In this document: positions 54,301 through 64,000 of the stretch, piece after piece | Layout of the letters: every line of letters starts with the position of its first letter | Position numbering within the stretch: the stretch's first letter is position 1 | Origin: Mageeibacillus sp. UBA5734 | GTDB taxonomy: Bacteria; Bacillota; Clostridia; Saccharofermentanales; UBA5734 | Direction: 5' to 3' | Assembly (NCBI GenBank): GCA_002419365.1 | Contig: DIGA01000067.1 | Location: 1-64,000, forward strand | DNA length: 64,000 nt | Position numbers and translations under genes: made by a program | The notes under the pieces: generated by a model | What the model was told of the DNA's origin: nothing | Database searches by the model: none | What the model saw: the letters and a program-made list of their open reading frames with translations, nothing else

Positions 54301-55626
54301 CTCGTTGACCATGATGCTGTCAATGACGCCATCGCGGACCTGCATGCATTTCATGTCCTGGCCGCCGATGTCGATGATGAAATCGACGCCGGGCAGGAAA
54401 TGCTCAGCCGAGCGATAGTGGGCCATGGTTTCAATTTCGCCCTCGTCGACACCGAGGGCGGCCTTGATCAGGTTCTCGCCATAGCCAGTGACACAGGAAC
54501 GGGCAATCCGCGCCGTCCTGGGCAACTGCTGGTAGAGCTTTTGCAGGATCGTGATCGCGCTTTTGACCGGATCTCCTTTGTTGCTCGCATAGTACGTGAA
54601 GATCAGCTCGCCCTGGCCATCGATCAGGACGGCCTTGGTTGTCGTGCTGCCAGCGTCCAGACCAAAGAAGCAGTCTCCCGTCGCCTGGGCGATATCCTTG
54701 AGCTCGACGGAGGCCTGCTCATGCCGCTTCTGGAAGGCCTGTTTCTCTTCCGGGCTGGCAAAAAGCGGTTTCATGCGGGAAATTTCAGGTTCGAGGCGGC
54801 TGGCGGTGGCAAAGCGGTCCCGGATGGCCTGGATCGGCTCGGGCGAGCCTTTGGCCAGAAGTGCTGCGCCCATGGCCACGTAGAGCTGGGCTTTGTCCGG
54901 GATGGTGAATTTCGCCACCTCTCTGTGCAGGGAACGTTCGAAAGCTTTGCGCAGCTCAGGCAGGAAGTGCAACGGACCACCGAGGAAAACGACGTGGCCG
55001 CGGATGGGTCGCCCGCAGGCCAGGCCGGCGATGGTCTGGTTGACAACCGCCTGGAGGACGGAGGCGGCCAGGTCTTCCTTGGCGGCGCCATCATTGATCA
55101 GGGGCTGCAAATCGCTCTTGGCAAACACCCCGCAGCGCGAAGCGATCGGGTACAGTTGCTGGTAATTGGCTGCCAGCTGGTTCAGTCCGGTGGCATCCGT
55201 CTGTAAGAGGGTGGCCATCTGGTCAATGAAAGCCCCGGTACCGCCGGCACAAGATCCGTTCATCCGCTGCTCAGGACTCGGCTTGAGGTAGGTGATCTTG
55301 GCATCCTCCCCACCGAGCTCGATGATGACATCAGCCGAAGGATCGAAAACCCGGATGGTTTCGGTCTCGGCGATGACCTCCTGGACAAAGGGCAGGCCGA
55401 GCCATTTGGCCACACTGACGCCACCGGAGCCGGTCACGCTGACCTGGACCTGGGCACCTGGATGGGCATCGGTCAGCTCGGCAAAAACACGCTCCAGTTC
55501 TCCGGCGATGTCCGCGTGATGGCGCCTGTAGCGCGAAAAAACCGTCCGGTAGCCATCGAGCAGAACCACCTTGAGGGTTGTTGAACCTATATCGATCCCA
55601 AGTTTCAATTGCTGGCTGAAATTCAT
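51304..55626 (-). CDS. Giant 2-hydroxyacyl-CoA dehydratase activator-type protein (double ASKHA)
   Basis: 1440 residues. Two BcrAD/BadFG ATPase domains: the first from residue 8 (GIDIGSTTLKVVLLDG, with C126 in NGSCAGGTGAF and C165), the second from about 322 (GLDAGSTTTKAVLIDG, with NEACSSGCGSF). A Cys motif CELCTNQCQ follows. Then comes a long DUF2229/HgdB-like region (IGIPRTLNLFENYPLWHTF, ESVCYPAKLAHGH, and TQTGGGCRATNYVAFL near 1110). Small relatives reductively activate 2-hydroxyacyl-CoA dehydratases with ATP through a shared 4Fe-4S cluster. The client of this long version is not known to me, and no dehydratase is nearby. Confidence 0.85.
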   Translation of the reverse strand: MNFSQQLKLGIDIGSTTLKVVLLDGYRTVFSRYRRHHADIAGELERVFAELTDAHPGAQVQVSVTGSGGVSVAKWLGLPFVQEVIAETETIRVFDPSADVIIELGGEDAKITYLKPSPEQRMNGSCAGGTGAFIDQMATLLQTDATGLNQLAANYQQLYPIASRCGVFAKSDLQPLINDGAAKEDLAASVLQAVVNQTIAGLACGRPIRGHVVFLGGPLHFLPELRKAFERSLHREVAKFTIPDKAQLYVAMGAALLAKGSPEPIQAIRDRFATASRLEPEISRMKPLFASPEEKQAFQKRHEQASVELKDIAQATGDCFFGLDAGSTTTKAVLIDGQGELIFTYYASNKGDPVKSAITILQKLYQQLPRTARIARSCVTGYGENLIKAALGVDEGEIETMAHYRSAEHFLPGVDFIIDIGGQDMKCMQVRDGVIDSIMVNEACSSGCGSFVQTFAETLHMDAHTFSLEALEAQNPVDLGTRCTVFMNSRVKQAQKEGASVGDISAGLSYSVVRNALYKVIKIKDPSQLGQKVVVQGGTFLNDAILRCFEQVAGREVIRPNIAGLMGAYGAALIARERYAGQATSLMAARELAAFEVQTELTHCELCTNQCQLTISRFSNGERYVSGNRCERGAGEEIHKVTLPNLFDYKYKRLFGYAPLPLEKAPRGVIGIPRTLNLFENYPLWHTFLTELGFRVVLSGRSNHKLFEKGMDSIPSESVCYPAKLAHGHVTDLIEKGIRQIFYPDITYEQQEYTEANNHYNCPIVVSYPEVIRTNVEKIAESSVRLINPFLSLHNRDKLAQRLVDVFAEWKVTSQEVKTALAKGFAELDQVKADIRAKGQEALQFLVDHDCKGIVLSGRPYHVDPEIHHGIPQMINTLGLAVLTEDSVAGLGDLERPLRVVDQWAYHSRLYEAAAFVASQSRLELVQLTSFGCGLDAVTSDQVQEILAAKGKTYTLLKIDEVSNLGAARIRLRSLKAAMDEREKNGPRKVSLASHVIERIPFTREMKKNHTILAPQLSPIHFRMIEAVFNRSGYRTRILENATSEDIETGLKFVNNDACYPSILVVGQLVNALLAGEYDPDNCSVLITQTGGGCRATNYVAFLRKALREAGFPQVPVIALSAGGIEKNPGFTLSPKLLHQAAQALVLGDLLQTVLLRVRPYETKPHSANALYQYWDQVTREWFLNDGYSPLLEKKIAFKSLVEAIVQAFDALPIRPDRDKPRVGIVGEILVKFHPDANNNVIGVVESEGCEAVLPGLLDFFLYSFSNARWNHEQLGTSAKSALVGDTLVRVLELYRRPMVKALQKTSGKFNPPVTIHELGEKARQVLSLGNSSGEGWFLTAEMIELIESGAPNVICAQPFACLPNHVTGKGMIKELRRQFKDANIVAIDYDPGASEVNQLNRIKLMISTAFHQHRLPVEVHITDPSSRKIQPQKLAEDQC

Positions 55627-55757
55627 CTGTGTACCTGTCCAAACAGTGCGGTCATCGACCAAGTTGACATGATATGAAATTTCCAAATTCAAATTTTAGC
55701 ATAAAATCCATAGCCCGGCCATACGTCTGGCTACCAAACGATGCTGGAACCTGCTGC

Positions 55758-56294
55758 TCATTTCTTAATCAAGGGGTAGTTCAGGACGGTCTGGAAGGGG
55801 CAGCACGTGATCACTTCCAGGCTGGCAAGTCGGGTCGTGAATGGCTTGAAAGAGTCGATCAGGGCATCATAGGCGCGGGGCAGCTCGAGCGGATCCATTT
55901 CGAGAACCAGCGTGCAGTGTGGTGTCCATTCCGGCTCCAGATAGAGCGGGGAAAAATCCTGGCACAGCGGGTCCAGGATTTGGTGGATCTGGCGGTGGAG
56001 CGATAAAAGGTCGCCGTTGGCAGCCGGGACCAGATGCAGCACACCCTGCAACCCTGGGAAAATTCCCAGGCTGGAGAACCGGACCTCGATTTCGGACATG
56101 TTTTGCGCCAGCAGATGCAGTGCTGACTCAACCTGGACAAAATCTTCGGTTGAAAACTCCGATAAAGTGATGTGCGGCGCAAAACCGAAGCTTTCGTACA
56201 GGTCATTGACCCCATGGTCGGCCAGCCTGCGCATCCAGTGCCGGACCATGAAGTCCCCTGTGGGTTCAAATCCTGCGATCAAAGCATAATCCAT
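55758..56294 (-). CDS. 2H phosphoesterase superfamily (2'-5' RNA ligase-like) protein
   Basis: 178 residues with the two diagnostic HxTx motifs of the 2H superfamily, PHITLSEF (about 40) and PHCTLVLE (about 125), and the ordinary spacing. Family members cleave or form 2'-5' or cyclic phosphodiester bonds in RNA or nucleotides; the substrate here is unknown. ATG at 56294. Confidence 0.82.
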   Translation of the reverse strand: MDYALIAGFEPTGDFMVRHWMRRLADHGVNDLYESFGFAPHITLSEFSTEDFVQVESALHLLAQNMSEIEVRFSSLGIFPGLQGVLHLVPAANGDLLSLHRQIHQILDPLCQDFSPLYLEPEWTPHCTLVLEMDPLELPRAYDALIDSFKPFTTRLASLEVITCCPFQTVLNYPLIKK

Positions 56295-56350
56295 CGTTCC
56301 ATCATAGCAAAGAGATGGCTATTGGTCACCCTGCTCCGGTAAATTCCATG

Positions 56351-56378
56351 AAAAAACCTGGCTGACGGATCAGCCAGG
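56351..56378 (-). terminator. Terminator of the 85-residue protein gene
   Basis: Perfect stem CCTGGCTGA/TCAGCCAGG (56357-56378) followed on the minus strand by six T residues. Confidence 0.9.
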
Positions 56379-56412
56379 CATTCTGGTTCATTCTCCCGAT
56401 GACCTGAACGGA

Positions 56413-56670
56413 TTACTCTTCAGTGACTTCGCCGAACAGGTTGAGGCGGAAGAGATAGGACTCGTCTTCCTGGTCGTCACAATAGATCTTGGCGTCGACG
56501 ACGCGGCCGCCCTCGATCAGGTTGATGATACCGGCAAGCTGGCTCAGCTTGCTCTTGAGGTTGAAACGGTCGTTCTCGGCGGTGACCAGCATGACATTGC
56601 CTTTGCAATTGTCGAGGGCCTGCAGGAATTTCTTGACGTCGATGTTGTTCATGCTAAATGAACGTCCCAT
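56413..56670 (-). CDS. Small conserved acidic protein of unknown function
   Basis: 85 residues: a short basic start, a helical segment (VKKFLQALDNCKGNVMLVT), then KLSQLAGIINLIEGGRV and an acidic end. It resembles small clostridial proteins that I know only as hypothetical (sometimes mislabelled polyA polymerase). The ATG at 56670 has a perfect AAGGAGG 7 nt upstream. A strong promoter (56760-56787) and a perfect terminator (56351-56378) make it a monocistronic and probably well expressed gene. The C-terminus is negatively charged, with no membrane segment. Confidence 0.8.
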   Translation of the reverse strand: MGRSFSMNNIDVKKFLQALDNCKGNVMLVTAENDRFNLKSKLSQLAGIINLIEGGRVVDAKIYCDDQEDESYLFRLNLFGEVTEE

Positions 56671-56759
56671 GGTTGTATCCTCCTTATGATGGACATAGGT
56701 TAATTTTCAGATAAGTGCGAATGGTTGTGGGCAATAAATTGAAACCATTCACGAGTTTC

Positions 56760-56787
56760 ATTATAAACCGTTGGTGTTTGGAATCAA
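56760..56787 (-). promoter_or_regulatory. Predicted sigma-A promoter of the 85-residue protein gene
   Basis: On the minus strand, -35 TTGATT (56782-56787), a 16-bp spacer and a perfect -10 TATAAT (56760-56765) within an AT-rich stretch. The predicted leader is about 80 nt. Confidence 0.7.
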
Positions 56788-56847
56788 TTGACGAATCCAT
56801 CAAATTAATGAGCACATTTCCGTGATTTCATGCGAATGTGCCCATTT

Positions 56848-57069
56848 TCAGGGCTCGATCTGGCCGAGAAAATCGTATCCGGCTTCGGCAATGGCTTCGG
56901 CTGCCTCGTCCATGTTGAAATAGGCTTCCTCGATTTCCAAGGTGGCCCGGCCGCTGGCGAGGTCTACGGAGACTGAAATGACACCGGGTAATTCCTGCAA
57001 AGCCTGGGTGACATGAGCAACACAATGCTGGCAGCTCATACCGCCGATTTTCAAAAGCAGTGGATTCAT
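56848..57069 (-). CDS. Heavy-metal-associated (HMA) domain protein, CopZ-like
   Basis: 73 residues with the HMA ferredoxin-like fold and metal-binding GMSCQHCVAHV (C13 and C16 of the MxCxxC motif), typical of soluble copper chaperones. The acidic surface (EIEEAYFNMDEAAEAIAEAG) fits docking to a P-type ATPase, but none is in the window. The ATG at 57069 has GGAGG 8 nt upstream; the longer frame above it runs toward the tRNA-Thr terminator. Confidence 0.85.
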   Translation of the reverse strand: MNPLLLKIGGMSCQHCVAHVTQALQELPGVISVSVDLASGRATLEIEEAYFNMDEAAEAIAEAGYDFLGQIEP

Positions 57070-57148
57070 GATACGTTCCTCCCTGTCAGTCTGCATGAGA
57101 CTATGGACATCATTTTCCATTAGATTAGCAGATCCGGAGCGCAAGAAA

Positions 57149-57173
57149 AAGGACCGTCGTTACGACAGTCCTT
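57149..57173 (-). terminator. Terminator of tRNA-Thr
   Basis: AAGGAC(T)GTCGT/ACGAC(G)GTCCTT stem followed on the minus strand by TTTC after the stem's own TTT. Confidence 0.75.
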
Positions 57174-57182
57174 TCACCTTGC

Positions 57183-57257
57183 TGGAGCCGCTGGTGGGAA
57201 TCGGACCCACGACCTATTCATTACGAGTGAATTGCTCTACCCCTGAGCCACAGCGGC
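57183..57257 (-). tRNA. tRNA-Thr (anticodon CGT)
   Basis: The minus-strand cloverleaf has acceptor GCCGCTG/CAGCGGC, anticodon stem ATTCA/TGAAT with loop CTCGTAA (anticodon CGT), a normal TTC arm, a U discriminator and an encoded CCA (57183-57185). Confidence 0.95.
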
Positions 57258-57270
57258 AATTGCCTTGTCT

Positions 57271-57298
57271 ATTTTAACATGAAACACTTTTCTGTCAA
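57271..57298 (-). promoter_or_regulatory. Predicted sigma-A promoter of tRNA-Thr
   Basis: On the minus strand, a perfect -35 TTGACA (57293-57298), a 16-bp spacer and -10 TAAAAT (57271-57276), 13 bp before the tRNA. Confidence 0.7.
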
Positions 57299-57355
57299 GC
57301 AAGTGCTCGGCTGGTTGTTGTTGATCAGAGCAAGCTGATGATCCTGCTGATGGGC

Positions 57356-58690
57356 TCAGGTCATGCTGTTCAGGCGGGTGGCACTGCGCAAGGCGTCGTG
57401 CTTGATCTTTTCTTCGTCCAAAGTCTGGAGTCCATGCTTGTACATCAGCCACTGGCCATCGACCATCAGGGATTCCACTGCGGATCCTTCACTTGAATAG
57501 ACGAGGGCGGCGTTCGGCTCACCGAGAGGCCACAGGCTGGGCCGGTCCGCATCGAGGATCTGCAGATCGGCCTGGTAGCCGGGCGCGATGCAGCCCGAGC
57601 GGGCAAAGCCAAGGCCCTGCTGGGCAGTGAGTGTGGCCATGCGGATGAGGTCATCTGCCGGGAGTACGGATGCATCGCCGGTAGTGCCTTTTGCCAGCAG
57701 GGATGCCAGTTTCATTTCCTGGTACAGGTTCAGGTTATTGTTGCTCGCAGCTCCATCCGTTCCCAGACCGACCTTGACACCGGCAGCCAGCATGGACCTG
57801 ACATCGGCCATCCCGCTGCCCAGCTTGAGATTGCTGGTTGGACAATGGGCGACCAGAATGTTGGCACCAGCCAGGATGGATCGTTCCTGGTCATCGAGGT
57901 GGACACAGTGGGCCGCCACGGTCGGCGTCTGGAAAAAGCCGAACTCAGCCAGTTGCACAGCCGGACGCTGGCCATAGGTGGCCAGACACTCGTTGACCTC
58001 CCGGGAAGTCTCTCCGATATGGACTTGGACGAAGCACTGCTGCTCGACAGCCACCTGGGCCAGTTCCCGGTACAGATACGGTTCGTAGAGGTAGATCGAA
58101 TGGACCAGCAACGCTGGCTCAATCCTGCCCGCGCCCTGAGACCGGCACAGGTGGATGAAGCGCTCGATGTCGCCGGGCTGGACATGGGTCTTGCCATCGG
58201 GACCCTCAGCCTTGCCATCAAAACAGACATTCAAGCGCATGCCGGATGCCACGGCCGCCTCCACCACCGCTTCACTGTAGTAATACATGTCCGCGGCTGT
58301 CCCCGTTCCGGCCCGGATCATTTCAGCCATGCCGAGCAGGGTGCCATTTTTGACATGCTCGGGGGTGAGGTGTTTTTCGCGCGGGAAAATCAGATCAAAG
58401 AGCCAGGTGTGGAGATTGGCATCATCAGCCTGGTTGCGCATCAGGGTCATCGGGATATGGCCATGGGCATTGGCCATCGCCGGCCAGAGGATCTTGCGCC
58501 GGCCGTCATAGCTGTCGTAGCGGTTGCCGACGGTTTCATTCAGGCGCTGGCGGGCAGCCTCTTCATACGGCCCGGCATAGAGGATCTGGCCATTGGCCAC
58601 CGCAACAAAAGCATTGGATAAAGACAGGACCGGACCTTCTGGCAAAGGGGTGACAAGCTGGATATGGGAAAAAAGCACAGCTGATTGCAT
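57356..58690 (-). CDS. mtaD: 5-methylthioadenosine/S-adenosylhomocysteine deaminase-type amidohydrolase
   Basis: 444 residues of the ATZ/TRZ amidohydrolase branch. Metal ligands are H76 and H78 (NAHGHIPM), the VHIGET histidine, the AAHCVHL histidine and the aspartate of GTDGAASNNNL. VAHCPTSNLKLGSG is typical of MTA/SAH deaminases. It would convert MTA, SAH or adenosine to the inosyl forms. The ATG at 58690 has AAGGAG upstream. It lies 64 bp after the AhcY-family gene, supporting a role in SAM by-product recycling. Other substrates of this broad family cannot be excluded. Confidence 0.85.
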   Translation of the reverse strand: MQSAVLFSHIQLVTPLPEGPVLSLSNAFVAVANGQILYAGPYEEAARQRLNETVGNRYDSYDGRRKILWPAMANAHGHIPMTLMRNQADDANLHTWLFDLIFPREKHLTPEHVKNGTLLGMAEMIRAGTGTAADMYYYSEAVVEAAVASGMRLNVCFDGKAEGPDGKTHVQPGDIERFIHLCRSQGAGRIEPALLVHSIYLYEPYLYRELAQVAVEQQCFVQVHIGETSREVNECLATYGQRPAVQLAEFGFFQTPTVAAHCVHLDDQERSILAGANILVAHCPTSNLKLGSGMADVRSMLAAGVKVGLGTDGAASNNNLNLYQEMKLASLLAKGTTGDASVLPADDLIRMATLTAQQGLGFARSGCIAPGYQADLQILDADRPSLWPLGEPNAALVYSSEGSAVESLMVDGQWLMYKHGLQTLDEEKIKHDALRSATRLNSMT

Positions 58691-58754
58691 GGGAACACTC
58701 CTTAAACAAAGGCTCGGTTCTGCCATGAGGGCAGAACCAGCAGATTGCATCCGG

Positions 58755-60014
58755 TCATTCGGCTTCCGTGAGGTCCCAGTTGGCCAGATAATGAGCCTGC
58801 TCAGGCGTCAGGACATCAATCGATCGCTTTTTGTGTTCAAGCAGCAGGGCTGCCACCCGGTCATCGATGGCCGCCGGCAGATGGTAGACGCCAGGCTTGA
58901 GATCTCTGCCGTGTTCAGCCAGGTAGAGGACCGACAAGGCCTGGAGGGCAAAACTCATGTCCATGATCTCTGCCGGATGACCATCGCCGCCAGCCAGATT
59001 GACCAGGCGACCTTCAGCCAGGACATTCAGGCGGCGACCGTCGGGCTGCACATAGGCCTTGACACCGGGGCGGGCCTGTTCCACCGCTGTGGACAGGGCC
59101 CTGAGCTGGCCCAGATTGATTTCAACATCAAAATGGCCGGCATTGCACAGGATGGCGCCGTTTTTCATCTGCGGGAAATGGCGTTCGGTGATGACATCGC
59201 GGCAGCCGGTGACGGTGCAGAAGACATCGCCCACGGGAGCGGCTTCGTCCATGCTCATGACATCATAGCCTTCCATCAGGGCTTCGCAAGCCTTGACGGG
59301 ATCGATCTCGGTCACGACGACCCGGGCACCAAGCCCGGCGGCCCGCTGGGCCACGCCTTTGCCACACATGCCAAAGCCATTGACCACCACAGTCTTGCCG
59401 GCTACAACCAGATTGGTCAAGCTCATGATCGCGGTCCAGACCGACTGGCCGGTGCCATAACGGTTGTCGAACAAATGTTTGCAGCGGGCATCGTTGACTG
59501 CGATGGACGGATAGAGCAGCTTGCCTTCCTTTTCCAGGATCCGCAGGCGTTTGACCCCGGTTGTCGTCTCTTCACTGCCGCCGATCAGGTCCTTGGTGAG
59601 GTGTTTTTCCGTCGTGTGCAGCAGGTGGGCAAAATCGCCGCCATCGTCAATCACCAGATGGGGCTTGATCGACAAGGCCTGGCGCAGATTCCGGGTATAG
59701 GTTTCATGATCGGCGCCATGGATGCAATAAACCGCCATGCCTTCCTCGGCCAGCGCTGCGGCGACATCGTCCTGGGTTGACAGCGGATTACAGCCGGTCA
59801 GGCTGACCTCTGCCCCACCCTTTGCCAGGGTTTTGGCCAGCCAGGCGGTCTTGGCTTCGACGTGGACACTGACGGCTATGCGCAAGCCGGACAAGGGCCT
59901 GGTCCGGGCGAATTCAACGCCGATGCTGCCAAGCACCGGCATATTGGCTGCGGCCCAGGCGATCTTCTGGTGGCCTGAAGGGGCCAGGTTGATATCTTTG
60001 ATTTCGTAAGGCAT
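58755..60014 (-). CDS. ahcY: Adenosylhomocysteinase-family hydrolase
   Basis: This 419-residue NAD-dependent enzyme splits S-adenosyl- (or S-inosyl-) homocysteine. It has NAD motif VNGFGMCGKGVAQRAAG, substrate block HLTKDLIGGSEETTTGV, NDARCKHLFDNRYGTGQS and NAGHFDVEI. The C-terminus (LTPEQAHYLANWDL) lacks the Lys/Tyr tail of the eukaryote/proteobacterial enzyme and looks like the shorter archaeal/Thermotoga type. The ATG at 60014 has AGGAG upstream; an open extension upstream only shadows the PNP gene. It lies between PNP and the deaminase. Confidence 0.93.
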   Translation of the reverse strand: MPYEIKDINLAPSGHQKIAWAAANMPVLGSIGVEFARTRPLSGLRIAVSVHVEAKTAWLAKTLAKGGAEVSLTGCNPLSTQDDVAAALAEEGMAVYCIHGADHETYTRNLRQALSIKPHLVIDDGGDFAHLLHTTEKHLTKDLIGGSEETTTGVKRLRILEKEGKLLYPSIAVNDARCKHLFDNRYGTGQSVWTAIMSLTNLVVAGKTVVVNGFGMCGKGVAQRAAGLGARVVVTEIDPVKACEALMEGYDVMSMDEAAPVGDVFCTVTGCRDVITERHFPQMKNGAILCNAGHFDVEINLGQLRALSTAVEQARPGVKAYVQPDGRRLNVLAEGRLVNLAGGDGHPAEIMDMSFALQALSVLYLAEHGRDLKPGVYHLPAAIDDRVAALLLEHKKRSIDVLTPEQAHYLANWDLTEAE

Positions 60015-60058
60015 GCGTGGCTCCTGTTTGAAATGGGGTGAGTTGGGTTGCCAGCTGG

Positions 60059-60901
60059 TTACAGGCGGTTGAGAATTGCCGAGAGCAGGTCGATCATGCG
60101 GCCACTGGCCATCCGTCCGACCTCGAGAACCTCGCTGTGGCTGAGTGGCTGGCCGGAAAGCCCGGCCGCCAGATTGGTGATGCAGGACAGGCCCAGGACA
60201 TTCATCGCGCAGTGGCGGGCCACGATGGCTTCCGGTACGGTCGACATGCCGGCGGCCGCTGCACCCAGCTGGCGCAGGAGGCGGATTTCGGCTGGTGTTT
60301 CGAACTGCGGCCCTTTGCAGAAACAATAGACGCCCTGGTGCAAGGTCTGGCCCAGGTCCCTGGCTGCCGCCTGAGTCAGGCTGATCAAGTTCTTGCTGTA
60401 GACCTCGGTCTGGTCAATGAAGCGCTCACCGAAAGGATCGAGATTCATGCCCCGCAGCGGCGATTCCATGAACAGGCTGATGTGGTCCGTGATCTGCATC
60501 AGGTCACCGGGTGCCATTCCCTCCCCCATGCCTCCGGCGGCATTGGTCAGGATCACGGTCTTGACGCCGAGTGTCGCCATGACGCGGATCGGAAAGGTCA
60601 CTTCACTCATGGCATGGCCTTCGTAATAATGGAAACGGCCCTGCATGACGGCAATGCGCCGGCTCCCCCACTGGCCAAGGTGCAGTTTGCCGGCATGTCC
60701 CGGTACCGTCGCCTGGGGAAAACCGGGAATCGTTTCATAGTCGATCACGGTAGCGGCGGCGACACGGTCAGCCAGGGCACCGAGACCGGAGCCCAGGATG
60801 AGAAGGCAGTCAATGGGACCCGGCGCTGATGCCGAAATGAAGGTTGCCGCTTGCTGGATCCGGGCCAGGTAGTCATCGCGCGTATTCTGTAATGCAGACA
60901 T
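60059..60901 (-). CDS. punA: Purine nucleoside phosphorylase
   Basis: This 280-residue trimeric-type PNP cleaves inosine/guanosine with phosphate. It has ILGSGLGALADR, PGHAGKLHLG, GRFHYYEGH, LTNAAGGMGEG, CFCKGPQFETPAEIR and MSTVPEAIVARH. The conserved TN...GMSTVPE frame supports 6-oxopurine nucleosides as substrate. The ATG at 60901 has GGAGGAG about 9 nt upstream. First of the PNP-ahcY-mtaD set, 58 bp after secA. Confidence 0.92.
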   Translation of the reverse strand: MSALQNTRDDYLARIQQAATFISASAPGPIDCLLILGSGLGALADRVAAATVIDYETIPGFPQATVPGHAGKLHLGQWGSRRIAVMQGRFHYYEGHAMSEVTFPIRVMATLGVKTVILTNAAGGMGEGMAPGDLMQITDHISLFMESPLRGMNLDPFGERFIDQTEVYSKNLISLTQAAARDLGQTLHQGVYCFCKGPQFETPAEIRLLRQLGAAAAGMSTVPEAIVARHCAMNVLGLSCITNLAAGLSGQPLSHSEVLEVGRMASGRMIDLLSAILNRL

Positions 60902-60959
60902 ATCGGTCTTCTCCTCCATTTGATCTGGCTTTGATCGGCTGCCTATGCCATCAGCCTGG

Positions 60960-63827
<2,868 letters not shown>

Positions 63828-63830
63828 GGA

Positions 63831-64000
63831 TCAGGTTCCTTTCACATCGGTGTCTGTTTCGAGCCGGTCCAGGACCAGCTTGTAGCCATCGGCGCCATAT
63901 TCCAGGCAGCGGTTGACCCGGCTGATCGTGGCCGTGCTGACACCAGTCGTATCACAGATCTCGGTGTATGTTTTCCTGTGGCGCAGCATGCGCGCGACCT
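63831..64000 (-). CDS. yerC: YerC/YecD TrpR-like regulator (C-terminal part, cut by window edge)
   Basis: The last 55 codons are visible, ending at TGA (63831-63833). They contain a TrpR-type helix-turn-helix (KTYTEICDTTGVSTATISRV) and the family hallmark NRCLEYGADGYKLVLDRLE. Homologues are small (about 100 residues) DNA-binding proteins of unclear target. It overlaps the ribosome binding site of secA and is probably co-transcribed with it. The start lies beyond 64000. Confidence 0.88.
   Translation of the reverse strand, partial: VARMLRHRKTYTEICDTTGVSTATISRVNRCLEYGADGYKLVLDRLETDTDVKGT

Noticed and set aside
58755..60326. N-terminal extension of the AhcY-family protein by about 100 residues
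   Set aside because: The upstream in-frame sequence is the antiframe shadow of the PNP gene; the family N-terminus and ribosome binding site place the start at 60014.

Overview
The window looks like a stretch of a GC-rich Clostridia (Bacillota) chromosome. The evidence is a SCIFF ranthipeptide gene with its radical SAM maturase next to yajC, the dnaG-rpoD-trmK-nif3 order, AGGAGG-type ribosome binding sites, TTGACA/TATAAT promoters, a YerC/TrpR-like gene before secA, and a giant 2-hydroxyacyl-CoA dehydratase activator. Genus or species cannot be read from the sequence. Nearly all genes are complete housekeeping genes. Both window edges cut a gene: a YgiQ radical SAM protein at the left and a yerC-type regulator at the right.

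Layout. 1-5.7 kb (minus): a tightly overlapping proC-rnhA-nudix-ftsK-ygiQ operon. 5.9-13.2 kb: a tRNA-Trp gene whose 3' part (48 bp) is repeated exactly 7.2 kb downstream. The two copies bracket a compact island holding only a type I restriction-modification system (hsdM-hsdS-hsdR); no integrase is visible. 13.2-17.7 kb (minus): an O-acetylhomoserine sulfhydrylase gene downstream of a LacZ-like GH2 protein that has lost its catalytic residues. 17.7-32 kb (minus): tRNA-Pro, pnp, rpsO, a long-form purM, the RNase P RNA, nif3, trmK, rpoD, dnaG, a gamma-carbonic anhydrase, the SCIFF maturase, the SCIFF peptide gene, yajC, tgt and queA. 32-33.8 kb (plus): dapA-dapB. 33.9-36 kb (minus): a DUF624 membrane protein and a GGDEF protein with an altered active-site motif. 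36-42.4 kb (minus): comM-dprA-topA-trmFO. 42.6 kb (plus): ychF. 43.8-49.3 kb (minus): ECF sigma factor, anti-sigma factor, polA, coaE and a small membrane protein in one overlapping array. 49.4-50.9 kb (plus): an MFS permease. 50.9-57.3 kb (minus): activator-ridA, a 2H phosphoesterase, a small conserved protein, an HMA copper-chaperone-like protein and tRNA-Thr. 57.4-64 kb (minus): yerC-secA followed by purine nucleoside phosphorylase, an AhcY-family hydrolase and an MTA/SAH deaminase.

How the parts work together. Most clusters are core information processing: replication and repair (dnaG, polA, topA, ftsK, rnhA, dprA, comM), transcription (rpoD, ECF sigma), RNA processing (rnpB, pnp, tRNA modification by tgt/queA, trmFO, trmK) and secretion (secA, yajC). 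The deaminase, AhcY-family hydrolase and phosphorylase form a plausible S-adenosylhomocysteine/purine salvage module, possibly through S-inosylhomocysteine. The accessory part is the tRNA-Trp island, best read as an integrase-less or relic integrative element carrying a DNA-defence cassette. I see no CRISPR array, transposase or prophage.
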